Positions 48,075-59,897 of a stretch of 64,000 nt of DNA are shown here, piece after piece (the first letter of the stretch is position 1; each line of letters begins with the position of its first letter). The stretch is from Atherinomorus stipes (Eukaryota > Chordata > Actinopteri > Atheriniformes > Atherinidae), in contig JALJCO010007127.1 in the NCBI GenBank assembly GCA_023101725.1, positions 186,001 to 250,000 of the forward strand, written 5' to 3'. Under the pieces are notes generated by a model. It worked only from the letters and a program-made list of their open reading frames with translations. It did no database searches and had not been told where the DNA came from. A program made the position numbers and the translations under genes.

Positions 48075-51000
48075 TATATACACAACTACAACAGCAGTGT
48101 GGGGGTTTTGTTGCAAGTTTCAACCTGCAAATGGTGCAACAATTCAACTGTAACAAGATAAATGTTCCACAGAAAAACGTTTTTTTTTTCAGTTGAGAAT
48201 CTATTTCATCCTTTCATTAAAAGGTAAGTTAGAAAAATACAGAAGTGTGCACTGAAAGTTCTTTGACAGATGCCCATATCCATCAGGATGACTATCATGT
48301 GATAAGCTTACAGGATCTATTACAACTATTAAAAGATCTTGTGGTTACCTTGTTTGTCATCTCCTCTTCCCAAGGTCAGCTGTGACTTGTCAGTCTGTAT
48401 TAAACATTCATGATTTCAACTCACACTTATTATGTCACTCTAAGTTCAGTTAAGTGTTAAAATGTAGTGATAATTTCATAAATTTATCAAAACACAGAGT
48501 GGTGAAATGGAACACTTACAGTATGTTGATTGAAGTTACATCCCCAATGTCTATATAAAAAGAATTAGCTGACTTTATTTATTTATTTATTCATTTATTA
48601 GTAAATCCAGTCACACTCATGAAAAGAAGTGGCTGTACTACACATTGCCTACAGGTACATCCTGCAGACTTCTCTTATCAACCTCTGTCTCTTTCAAGCA
48701 GTGATATTGATGAGTAACAGGAGGCTGCTCTGCTGGGAAAGACTCAGAACAAACAAAACAGTATAACCACTGCTTTTCGCCTGCCAAGAAGTCAAGGTAT
48801 AATAACAAGGTTGCATACTTCAATGGCTCAACCTTGGAAACTGGAGCAGCAGCAGTGGCACCAAAGCCAGGCCTTGCTGCAGATTACAGATTATAGTTGC
48901 ATTTGTTAGAGGAGATTTTTTGCTATTGCCTAAATCTTTTCATCAACTAGCAGTTAACAGTTTATTGGAGGCAGTCAGTCAATAATAACATCACCTGCAT
49001 GTCTCAGTGGAATATATCAATATTTTCCACATGACAAAACGTGCAACCCAGAGGAAAAATAGATAAATAGAACTATGAAGAGTGGTCACATTTGCTCCCT
49101 TTGTAAATTATTTGTGTTACTGGTGGAGCATTACGAATTAACTGAGCTGACATAGATTTGTTCACTTCACATTTTATATCAAACTGTGCAGATTTCAGCT
49201 GTCAAGGTTGCTGCAATTTTTCTCCTTTTGACGTTAATTGTCAGTGTAATGATTTAATCCTGCCTGATCCTAGTGTGGTGACTAATTTTGTCTTGAGGGA
49301 AAACAAAACTCTCATCCTAAGCTTGCTGCCATAAATCACTCTGAGATTTCCTTTAAGATGCTACGCTAAGCACACACAAGAAGTAGGAGAGAAAATTCTG
49401 TGTATTTGGAATTATTTCAAGATTGTATTTGGTGTTTTTAAAGGATCTTATGTTGGTGCAGTCACTCCCTTGGGGGGTCATGTGTGTCAAAGCATCTAGT
49501 GAGAACAGTACAGTACATCAGAGATGGTAGCCTACACATCAATAAATATCACAGAGTTTAGGGTTGGGAGACTGAAGAATGCAGAACTTAAAGATGCTGA
49601 GAATCCTACGGCTGCTTACGCTGAGAAATTCACTGAAATTGTGCTATTTAAAAACTGTGGATAAACCAAACAGCACATCTCTCTATGAGTCACAGTGCTG
49701 ATGATAGTGAGATGCTTTTAGTCATGGCATTTGGGAATCCCATCTGTAGCAGAATCCGGTCCAGGTTTTACCTCCTCATCAGACTCAGCATGCAACAGCC
49801 AGCTATTTATCAATAATTCATACCAAAAGAGCTTTGCAAACATATGAAAAATGACAGAAATTGCAAGGTAACTGTAAGATTACTCTTTAATCACACTTTC
49901 CATTTAACAATTATTTGACAGTTTGTCAGAAATTCTTCTGCTTTGATACAAAGCAATACATTAGTGCTTGTTACTGTAAGTATCTTTATAATTCATTGTA
50001 CAAACATGTTAACAGTGTGGTTTTAAATATGTCAACAGAATATTAGACTGGCTTAGATCACACTTTAATTTATTGGTTTAATCAAATTAATGATGCTGGC
50101 AGAGGAAGCACAAGCCACATTCTTGTAAAGTATTAATAATCTTACATCATTAAAAATTCTGCTGATGCTGCCATTGCCGTGACAGCCTTGTAACAGTGCA
50201 AATCTTAATGAGCATGTCTGGAAAGGAGACCAAAACATCAAATAATATTCAAAGGCCTGCTTTGCTCACAGTTATGAATATTGCATGTAGAATGCCGGTG
50301 GAATTATAAAAGCCAAGAGAATTGCATAACATCTGAAATAAAAAAACAAAATCAAAGTGTTATTTGTGGCAGCGTATTGATCACAGCTTTACAGCTATGC
50401 AGTATATGTCTCCCAGTTTCAGTTTTGCCTCCTCAAACTCCTTCCTCTGCTGACGATCACCCTTTTCCTGCTGCTTCACTTTGAAGAACAATTTCAGACT
50501 TGAGAGATTAGCAGATCTTAGCTCAAAGGTGTGGCTGGATGAAAAAAGTTACACCGGATAGGAGGCTGTAAGCACATTCCCACCCAGCACTTTCGATCGA
50601 TGCGCATGAAAAGGCCCAGAGGGACTTCTGCAAACCTTTGATGCTTTCTTGAAGACTCTATTGCTTTCCGGCTTGATTTAATGCAGGCCTCTTTGTCTCC
50701 AAGCAAATTAATTCCAGCCTGTAAAGTGATGTGTAAACATCAATTCTAACCTTGCAGTATACTGAACCATGTATTGTTGCTTATTTGTATACCTATAAGT
50801 TATAATTCAATAAACATACTTGAATCTTTTTAACCACAATGTTTTCGTTAAAGAACACTGAATTAAATTTTTTAAAAGCTATAAAAATATGCTTTTGTAT
50901 GCCAAGATTTTTTCCACAGCCATCCAAACACGAGTAAAAGTACTAAGAATAGAAATGGCACTGAAGCTGAATTATTCAGACATAGGGGGTGGAATACACG

Positions 51001-51121
51001 ATGAGTTTTTCCATGAGATCTAAAAAAATAAAAAGAATACAGGCTCTGGAAATTCTGATTTCACATTAGCATACTGCTCATTGTGTTTACATTTTGCCTG
51101 ATTACAGAATAAGTTCATACA
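48075..51121. other. Non-coding sequence, no gene seen
   Basis: Unique AT-rich DNA with (TTTA)n at about 48577-48600 and no domain-bearing open frame. Confidence 0.55.
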
Positions 51122-51656
51122 TGCATTTACTCACCAGTAAAATTTCTGTATCACTTTGACCCCTTTGGATGATATTTAGTTGATTGGCCATCTGGCATAT
51201 ATGCATATACTGTAATGGGAGTGAAGGGGGAAAATGAATGGACCTCTCTATAAGGCATTATCTGCAGCAAAACTCCTTCATTTCATCAGTACTATATAGA
51301 ATGAAGTAGAATGAATGAATGAATGAGTATTATTGTCCTGTGAGTTTAGATTTAGTTCTCCGTTAGTTATTGGGGCGTTCTCCATATTCTACTGGCCACA
51401 TGCGCCCCTGACGCGTAGCCCACTGCCGCAGCTTGAAACTATGAACTCACAGGGCAATAGTACTCATTCGTTTGTTTGTTAATTCTACTTAAAATATTGG
51501 TGAAATGAAGGAGTTTTGCTGCAAATAATGCCCTATAGAGAGGCCCATTCATTTTGCCCCGTCTCTCCCATTATATGGATATGCCGGATGGCTACACAAC
51601 AAAATATTGTCCGAAGGAGTCAAAGTGATACAGAAATTTTACCGGTAAGTAAATGC
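51122..51656. mobile_element. 535-bp long inverted repeat (foldback element)
   Basis: The left arm (51122-51344, starting tgcatttactcaccagtaaa) and the right arm (51447-51656, which inverted starts tgcatttacttaccggtaaa) match over more than 200 bp, including tctgtatcactttgac, taaggcattatctgcagcaa against its partner, and ctccttcatttca. The spacer is about 100 bp (51345-51446) and contains gacgcgtag. There is no coding capacity. Part of the arm recurs singly at 24404-24780. Transcripts would fold into a long hairpin. Confidence 0.85.
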
Positions 51657-53873
51657 ACATATAAATTCCTAGAAATCAAGTCCAAAAACTATAAAGTTTG
51701 CCTGTAGAGTAGACAAACGTTGCTGACATCCTCTATGGCTCAAGTTTATTGATTAGAACTTAATTGACTCATATATATGAATAACTGTCAGATGACAGTG
51801 AATAAAGAATAATTTATGAAACATTTTCAATACTCTAGTCCCCATAGAAAAAAGCAGATTTAACAGTCTACAGTATGTAGCTGAGAGTAACCATATGGAT
51901 CACACAGACTAGTCTGGATAGACTCAGTTCTGTCTCTACCTCTTGATTTGGTAAACTCCACTGTTTCTCATCCTGAACAGAAGAAGTAACACTCCCACTT
52001 TTCCCATTCCTTGCATTTATATAACTGCCATTGCCCACCCATCCTCTGCATTTCATTTCCCTCTTAGGGACTTGCGCTTTTCACACTTCTGTAAACTTTA
52101 CAAAAGAAATTCATGGGGAAACATTAAATATTGAACGGCACAAGAGAAGAGAGTTACAGCGGTCATCTGTTATTGCAGTGGATGAGCAAGACAGAGCAAG
52201 ATTTATGGATTAGTCCCTTCTACCCTAGAGGCCACAACACATGGGTCTTGCTGTATTTGTTCTGAAAAGTGAAACACATTTTCTTAAAAGCCTTCTAAAA
52301 ATTGAATTCTAATGACTAAAAAAAGTAGTTTAGGTTTTTTTTTTGTTTGTTTGTTTGAAAGATGCATAACGTAACTTTTTGACCTTGAAACTCTGCATTC
52401 CGGCCGTGTTTGATGACACAGTGACATCTATTATGTGCATGTCTGGAGTTGTCGCTGCCCTGTGGTGTCTTGAGGCTGAGGAACTACACTAGAGAATGTG
52501 CATGTGAAGTCACCATGGCTTTTCCAGCAATTTCAAGGGTACTTCAAAGGTACTACTGTTTACATCTTTACTTTCAGGTATATTACTAGTAAACTGTTAA
52601 AAACACCTAAAACATGCTGAAAAAAAGTCCTTACTGCAAAAAACTCACAATATGTAGACTGTTACAAGCTGCTGAACAATGAATGAATGAAATTCAGGTT
52701 TAGATGCATTGCCAGGTATGAGTCTCATTTCGGTGTTTACCTTGTGTTTGGTGGAAAAACTCCTCATTATTTCATGTTTATGCAGATGTTACAAATGGAT
52801 GGATTAAAACCTGTAAGTCTATAAACTGTTGGTTGCAACTACACAATCTCACTGAAAATTCATGTAAATCAAACATTTATTGTTCTGATAATTTGATTCT
52901 GATTTCAAACTTTTATCTGTTCATCTGTGTTATAAAAGAAAAAGACTGTCTCGATATACAGGAATGATATATTCAATACGTCTTACTTGAGCAAAAGGAG
53001 CAGTAAGAATATAAAAGCAATCAAAATATGAAAAATTATATTTGTTTATTACTAGAACAATAAAATACACACACACACACAAACACAAAATGGATCGGAT
53101 GGCAGATCTACTCTGAAACATTTGAAAAGAGTAAACAGTCCTGAATGTGTTACAGAACAACACTGGGACTGGGAACTACACAATCTAGTGGAGGGAAAAG
53201 ATATTCTCATCTGCGCATAGGAGCATCATCCAGATCGGTACTACTGCATTTAAAATCATGTACTTATTGCATCTGTAGCCAGCAACCCTTCCTAGATGAA
53301 TTCTCAGGTACCACCTCGCCTGTTCTCTCATCATCCCATTCATCTAGCTGGCACTTTGTAAATGCAGACATCTTTACTTCTGCGCACATAAAGCCCAAAC
53401 AATCTTCTCTGTGTTAAAGATATCAGTGAACATTCTCTCTACAACTTTTTCATCCGGACGCCGTGTACTTCATACACTGCATCACATGATCGCAAGCAGA
53501 TATAAACACTGGCCATTTTGAACATTTTAATCAGAGGAAGAGAGGAAAAGACTAAGAGACAGAACAAGAGATGAGACTCATTAACTGGCTGGAGAGAGCT
53601 CAGTCCTGGTAGCTTGCAAGACAGCTGCTGAATTAGCCGTTGACTTGGGTCACATCACTGAGAAAATTGCAATGGTTCTGTGGTGCATCTTTAATGGTGC
53701 AACATTTTGTTTCACCTCTTTTGCAACAAAGTTGGCGGTCAACAATTAGCTAGTTAAAACAACTTAAAAATGTAATCAGAGGCAATATATTGCTCCATAA
53801 GTGAAAAAAATTTCCAACAAATAAAACAAATTTTACCTGTGCATATATTTCTAACATGACAGTTGCACATTAA
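51657..53873. other. Non-coding sequence, no gene seen
   Basis: No gene. A (GTTT)n tract lies near 52342-52356 and a short (AC)n at about 53070-53089. The stretch 52360-52560 (gcataacgtaactttt start) and 53440-53760 look like possible mobile-element pieces but could not be bounded. Confidence 0.45.
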
Positions 53874-54371
53874 AGCAAAACTCAGTAACTTCAGCTCAGG
53901 GCTCCCCCTAGTGGAGTCCTTTCACTATTGTGAAGTTCTTACTCCCCCTACACTCCCACGGCACACAGATGTCTTCTATACCTGTCTTTCCTCTATTTTG
54001 ATCCCTGAATATATTTCTAAGCTTTTACTAGCTTGTTGATGCTACTTTGCCACGTTGGTAGCAGCAGCTCATCTCGCTCTACTCAAAGCAGAGTCCAGTG
54101 TCTCCTGCAGCAGGACTTTTTACCCGCGTTCTGTGAGTAAATATGCAGTGGATTACATTTTTTCTGCTGTTTGCAGGTAGCAGGTAAGAATACAAACTTT
54201 TATTTACTTTTTGCGGACATGACAAGTGATTATTGAGCCTATTTGGCCGTGAGGCTCGCTGATGCTTCACCCGGCGCCCAGGCAGCATCGAATCGCTCTG
54301 TAAAGACTTTGTTCAGCCCCACATGGGTTCTGAAAAGCATTATTGAGGTGAAAAAGTTATTGAGTTTTGCT
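53874..54371. mobile_element. TTAA-type DNA transposon, non-autonomous
   Basis: Ends are agcaaaactcagtaactt and, inverted, agcaaaactcaataactt (17 of 18 identical). Flanks are TTAA (53870-53873) and TTGA (54372-54375, one change from TTAA). It is 498 bp long with only short open frames. It has the same size class and target preference as 26680-27340 and 62777-63397. Confidence 0.8.
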
Positions 54372-55196
54372 TTGAATCTCCTAACTCAAACCATTATGCA
54401 TACAGTGCATCTTACAAAACTGGTTATAGTTCTGGTTCCTGTGGATACATTTGAGCTACTAGCTATGAGGTACCTGAAGTAAATACCTTGGTTAATATTT
54501 CCTGGGATTTTTTTTTTTTGATAAAAAATATTCATTTGCACTCCCCCCCACACACACACACACCCCCAGCCCCCCAAAAAGGAAGGAAAATCTAATTTAT
54601 AGAAATATTGCACATTATATAAACCACTGTACTGTAGCTGACAATCAGGAGTTGTGTTTATAGAATAGAAATAAATGAAAAAAATGAGTTGTGTTTTCGC
54701 ACATGAGGTCTCCTCCTAACCTGTAGCGTTACACATCACGGCGCAGCACATCACATTTACCGGCAGCCTTGACATGTTTCGGTTTTGAGGTGAAAAAGAA
54801 GAGATCCTCTGTGCGGGAAGGCCTGAATGAGAGGTAAGGAACAAGCACACTCGCCAGTTCAGGCATCTGTCATAATAGTTCAACTCTGGGGGAGTAAAGT
54901 TTACCTCAATCTCATCGACATCTCACAAGCAAACGTTATCTAGCCTAATGTCAGAGAAGGTGGGAGGGACACCTCTCTGCTCCGAAACACCACTGCCCCC
55001 CCAACCCCACAGCTGGACATGTTGCTGAACCGGGTAACATTTAACTCCTGTCTTCATTTGCAACGGAACATAGCCTTGCTTTCTGTTCTCATATATTTGC
55101 ACAAACCTATAAGCTCAAATGTGACTGGCAGCATGGCCTCCTTAGTGGCCAGTCAAAACAAAGTACTGTGATCTCCTAAAAAAAACTTGAAGCCAT
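54372..55196. other. Non-coding sequence, probable mobile-element debris
   Basis: T10 near 54509-54519 and a C/CA tract at about 54541-54571. The stretch 54690-55150 is CpG-richer, with blocks reminiscent of fish DNA transposons, but no ends could be paired. Confidence 0.4.
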
Positions 55197-55444
55197 GTGC
55201 CATGAAGTGATCACCTGCCATAAACTGATCGCCTGCCAAAAACTGACTAAACAGGCGCTTTTTGTGCAGTGGGTGGGTTGTGGTTACAGGGTTAGGGGAA
55301 AGGTAAGGGTCAGGGTTATATTTTACCGTGCTCTCATGGGTGTGGTGGCGGTGTCGTATAGTAACGTCGGTACACGACACACCCACTCAAGGACACTACC
55401 GTGGCTGTTTGATCATTTTATGGCAGGCGATCACTTTATGGCAC
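55197..55444. mobile_element. Foldback element with duplicated GCCATAAAGTGATC motif
   Basis: The left end gtgccatgaagtgatcacct repeats as gccataaactgatcgcc. The inverted right end reads gtgccataaagtgatcgcct and repeats as gccataaaatgatc. So each end carries the motif twice in tandem, in an inverted arrangement overall. The centre includes a run of TTAGGG-like units (ggttacagggttagggg, aagggtcagggtta; 55273-55320). Confidence 0.65.
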
Positions 55445-55661
55445 AACGCCGACTCCTCTGATTCACTATGAAGCTTTGGCTCTCAGAGCCTGCTCTTCTG
55501 TGCTAGGCTATAGCATGTGTGTGTCAAATAAAAATTCAGTCAACAATATTATATGATTGTGTATTTGTGTAATTACACACAGTTTAAAACACAATTTATT
55601 TTACTTTTTTATTCATAAATAAGTACTCAAATAACTTTTTTGCTTGCGCATTGCACGCTTG

Positions 55662-55707
55662 CATGGTTTTGTACCTCACTAGTTTCATAACCCTGGTTAC
55701 GGCCCTG
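55662..55707 (-). mobile_element. hAT-like terminus relic
   Basis: Inverted, it begins cagggccgtaaccagggtta, typical of hAT termini (CAGGG-CGTAACC). The partner end was not found. Confidence 0.45.
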
Positions 55708-56510
55708 GTGACAGCATGACTTGTTGTTAATGATATTGCTAATGTACTCCTCAACAAGAGATTCAATACCAGTGAAAAGCAGGTTTGTCAGGAAAAGGAT
55801 TGGTGAAACCTTGATGCTTTTTGGTGCTGTTTCTTTAAACATTTAGACAAGAGAGAAGACAGCTGCAGATGAATGCAAACACCATAGGGGCTTCACCACA
55901 AATTGAAGCGTTGACCCCTCAGTTATGAGGACACCTTGGTCTTGACAGTGCATGCTTCATACAGTCTGGTGGGCTTTCATCACAGCAGAGCCTTGGATTT
56001 CAGTGAGAGAAGCTCCTGCTCCTGGGATTGAGCTCTTAATACTTGCACCGAGGCATTGTGTCTTTACTTTCTGTCACCTTGTAGCTGCCATGTCCTTTTG
56101 GTTGGGACAGACAGGAGCAATTCCTGCTTGAACTGTCACTGACAGGTAGAAGGTGCTGAGAGAGCCAAACAGAGACTACATTATCTTTGCTTCACTGCAT
56201 CACTTTCCCTTCCCTTTCCTGCTCTCTGCCCTCTCTGTCTCTCTTTTCTCTGACTCTGGCCCACCTGAAGTGACAGGTGTCAGAGCAGCTTCCCTCGCAC
56301 TGAATAAAGACTTTGACCTTGATAAAGAGTCAGCATGTGCCATAATCATTAGGACTTCTCTTCATTCCCCAATCCAGGCAAAAGGAGAATAACATATTCT
56401 GCTCCCATGAATCATTAAAACTCAAGCACAAGTAAACTTGTTATGGAAGGTTTAAAAGCCAACTGCTTTCAGTTATTTTCAATCGAGATGCTAAAACAAA
56501 ATATATATTC
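55708..56510. other. Non-coding sequence, no gene seen
   Basis: Pyrimidine-rich stretch at 56200-56260. No exon recognised. Confidence 0.5.
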
Positions 56511-56537
56511 AGTGGGTATGGAAAGTATTCAGACCCA
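56511..56537 (+). mobile_element. Tc1-like terminal-repeat fragment
   Basis: cagtgggtatggaaagtatt followed by cagaccc matches the familiar start of a fish Tc1-like terminal repeat. It is cut off by TTAA (56538-56541), where a different repeat (agggactagaggcaagatta) begins, suggesting truncation by, or insertion of, a TTAA-type element. Confidence 0.6.
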
Positions 56538-56935
56538 TTAAAGGGACTAGAGGCAAGATTAAGAAACGAAACTCGCGACTGCCGCAACCGGCGCTTCAGG
56601 TAACTGCAGCCAAGGGCCAAGCCGTCAAAGGAGCGTGCACAAACTGAAGCTATGATGTTGTTTACTAACCTGTTTCTACGTAGTTACACTTTTTAGTGGT
56701 CTTTCAGTTGATCTGGATCGTTTGCTGACGGCAAAAGAATCCATAACTATCGCTTACAGTGTTTGAATTTACCGCGACCATCTTCTTCCTGTATCAAAAC
56801 TGCGGATGTAGCGTCATTTGACGTCACGTCCGCAGGGCAGCGCGGGAAATTCGGACACCGAATTACAGTGCATTTTACAGCACACAGCCTGTTTAAGGCA
56901 ATGGAGAGAAACGTGGGTGGAAACGTTTTTTTTGG
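56538..56935. mobile_element. Probable TTAA-type element, left part
   Basis: TTAA followed by agggactagaggcaagatta resembles the start of a fish DNA-transposon family. The interior (to about 56930) is CpG-rich with no coding match. No inverted partner end was found on the other side of the SINE that follows, so it is a partial copy. Confidence 0.4.
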
Positions 56936-57237
56936 TGGCCTTCCTGTGTGGAGTTTGCATGTTCTCACCGTGTATGCGTGGGTTGTCTCCGGGTACTCTG
57001 GCTTTCTTCCACCGTCCAAAGACATGCATGTTAGGTTTATTGATCACTCTAAATTGTCCCAAGGAATGAATGTGAGTGTGAATGGTTGTCTGTCTCTCTG
57101 TGCTGGCCCTGCGACAGACTGGCGACCTGTCCAGGGTGTACCCCACCTCTCGCCTGATAATAGCTGGGATAGGCTCCAGCAACCCCCGTGACCCTGAACT
57201 GGATAAGCGGTACAGAAAATGACTGACTGACTGACTG
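56936..57237 (+). mobile_element. SINE body and tail, 5' truncated, plus orientation
   Basis: Carries tgtgtggagtttgcatgttc, ccaaagacatgcatgttagg, ggcgacctgtccagggtgta and cccgtgaccctgaactgg, all shared in inverted orientation with 45585-45965, but lacks the tRNA-like head. It ends in a (GACT)4 tail (57220-57237). Together the two copies define one SINE family in this genome. Confidence 0.82.
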
Positions 57238-58613
57238 CTTTGAAGAGCACCCTTCTTTAATCGAAGTGCAGACCCGTTCATTTCAGCGTCTTAGAATTTG
57301 ACACGTCATGGCTGTTACTACATTATTTGTAAGAACAATGAAAATCGAGGTTTTTTTTTTAAAGGTCATTCCATGCAAAAAAAAAGAGAAGAAATGTCTG
57401 TGTGAGAAACAAACTGATGCTAACCTTCCTTGGAATCAAGCAGTTCAGCATTTGAGACACTAACAATGTCACTGAACCACCATGCATTCTGCCGCTGGGA
57501 GTCTACAGCTCTGACAGTATTGGACTCAGAGATGAAGCAGCGGGGGTGGGGAGGATATGAAAGTAAATCATGGAGGATGGAAAGAAAGAAGGCCGGCAGA
57601 TGAGAGACAAGCTGCTGCAGGCAGACATATGTTGTTAAATGGTAGTTTGTAAAAGGGAAGCTTTGGCACTGGGGTGTCAGCTAAAGGATCGCTCTACACC
57701 TAGCATCAGTAGCAGCCACAGCTAAACTGTACTAACACATGCAGTACATGCATCTGTCTTGAACAACAGAAATAATCACTGAACAGACCAGAGGAGCTTG
57801 GCTACTGCAAAGCACACCTCTTCTTATCTTTCTTGACATTGATCTGTCCACAGTGCTTATTTTCCATCTTTTTGAAGCCACTGTTTGCTTTCCTGCATAT
57901 CAAGCATTCCATTTAGCTTCTTCTAGTTTTTAGTCAAGTTTGGTTTTGTACAATTTTATCGGCCAAACTGAAGTTATTAAATGAGAAAGTTTGCGCTATC
58001 CAACCCAAGCTGAACATGATGGATTATGCTGTGAGATTAAAGTTGACAGGGAATGAGAGTGAAGAGCGGATTCCTATTCAGACATTACAGGAAAGGATTT
58101 TTAGATTCAACTCAAATAATGTATGTGAGCAAAAGTGTAGATGACTTCACACAAATAGAAATTTGACATATCATCTGATCCAGCCTGAAGTGACTCAGAA
58201 AGATGATGGGAAACTAGAACCAGCCAGAACGGATTCAATGCCCTTTAAAGGACAATCTCTGACAAGGCCCTGAAGGGATGAAAAGATAGAAAAATGTCTC
58301 TTAATTGGATGATTTGATGATGGCGGTAAAGTGCTGTGCTATTGATTCTGCTATTTTTGGTCTGTCACCTTTCAACTCAAAGCAATGTCTGCCTGAATCC
58401 ATTCATCATGCTGACTTTATGTGTTCTACAGGCTATGATTTGCTCTTTTGTTTAAAATTACAGACAGCAGACCAATATGCTAACAATGACAGTAGTCACA
58501 GAAATATGTTTTGCAGACAGGTTTAGTGACATCCAGACCAAACTGCATGGCATCATGGCAATCTCTTAGAAAGAAACATCTCACACGAAATATATTCATC
58601 CACATGTCCTTAA
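57238..58613. other. Non-coding sequence, no gene seen
   Basis: No recognisable gene. T10 and A10 runs near 57351 and 57377. Confidence 0.55.
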
Positions 58614-59215
58614 AGCTAGGGGTTGGCAATCTTGGAAAAACAGTCTAACACTGTCATACACCTGCCCGACCCACACCTTCAGAGCGCAGAAATGTGCGTG
58701 CCAATGGTTTACGAGCAGGTTGGCAAAGAAAACCGATAATAGCTGAGTGGATAGCTTGCTAGCTGGCTAGTAAACAGCTGACGAACCATGTTTCTAAATG
58801 CATTAATTCACTTACCTCCAACTCCTTCTGTGGTGTAAAAAGTCCACACTGCAAACGTCAACACCTCCAAGACTTGATCCTTATAATCTGTTTTTTTTTA
58901 AATTATTATTCTTTTGGCGCAGCAGCAGTAAGTTGTCCGTTAGTCACATTTGTTTGTACTGAACGACCACAGAGCGGTGACGTGCGGAGGGGGAAGTGGG
59001 AAAGGACAGAGACAAGACGTCAAGGCATCGATTGGTTCTTTCTATATAATGCAAATGGCCAATTCACACGATGCGGTGCGGATGGCAGGCATTGGTAAAT
59101 GTTTTTACACTCTGAACACTCTCACTCTGGACATTCACATGGCCTCATCAGTGCACAACAGATCATATTACACCCCCAAAACCCCAGAAAAGTGAAATTT
59201 GATGTCATGGCACCT
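58614..59215. mobile_element. Possible TTAA-flanked element
   Basis: TTAA at 58610-58613 is followed by agctaggggttggcaatc. TTAA at 59216-59219 is preceded by a sequence that inverted reads aggtgccatgacatcaaatt. Both are starts I associate with fish TTAA-type miniature elements, and the 602-bp size fits. The two ends do not match each other beyond ag, however, so this may be two different half-elements. The frames 58874-59098 and 58950-59195 inside are shadows. Confidence 0.4.
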
Positions 59216-59285
59216 TTAAGATACAGTAGCAGTTAATGTTTCGTGAATATTAAACTAAAAACATTGTGAATTTTATAGAATGTTT

Positions 59286-59889
59286 TAGTGATGTCCGATA
59301 TTATCGGCCGATATTGGCATTAAAATGTGATATCGGAAAATATCGGTATTGTTTTTTTGGGACGATATTTTGAAAAATGAAATCTCACAAGATTTTGTTA
59401 CAGAGCAATAAAATCTTTCGATATCTTGTTCCATTGGCAGCAGTCCACTATGTAGAAAAGTCCCTGTTATTGTGGAAGAACTTCATATCCCAGCATTCCT
59501 TTCAGAGTCATGTGACTATGGTGCAGCTGCTGCTGCTACAGACTAACTTGCTTTGAAGTTGCTTATAGTATGTCTGGTTTTAAGTTGTTGATTAAGCTAC
59601 CAAGTTGTTAGAAACATTATGATTAGCCACATGTTGGGTAGTATACCTGCTAGTATCTGATATATGGCAGACAGATGTCCAAAATGAACTCCTCTGGCTG
59701 AGTTAAGGAGATTTGGGGATCTTTGCTCTCAGAGCAGAATTTACATGTATTTCTCAAAATATAAGAGATACAACCTCACAGTTTTCTGCATATACCGATA
59801 TCAGTTGATATCGGACGTTGGAATTCTAGAGTTGGACAATAACGGTATATCGGATATCGGTAAAAAAAAGCCTATACTGAACATCCCTA
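59286..59889. mobile_element. hAT-type non-autonomous element with perfect 8-bp duplication
   Basis: gaatgttt flanks both sides exactly (59278-59285 and 59890-59897). The element starts tagtgatgtccgatattatc and ends, inverted, tagggatgttcagtatag, followed on both sides by repeated atatcgg/ccgatat motifs. Length is 604 bp. The 8-bp duplication and TAG-GATGT termini fit hAT. There is no transposase. Confidence 0.88.
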
Positions 59890-59897
59890 GAATGTTT

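Noticed and set aside
56763..57281. Several 83-155-codon frames on both strands
   Set aside because: All overlap the SINE body 56936-57237; open frames on both strands of a retroposon are expected.
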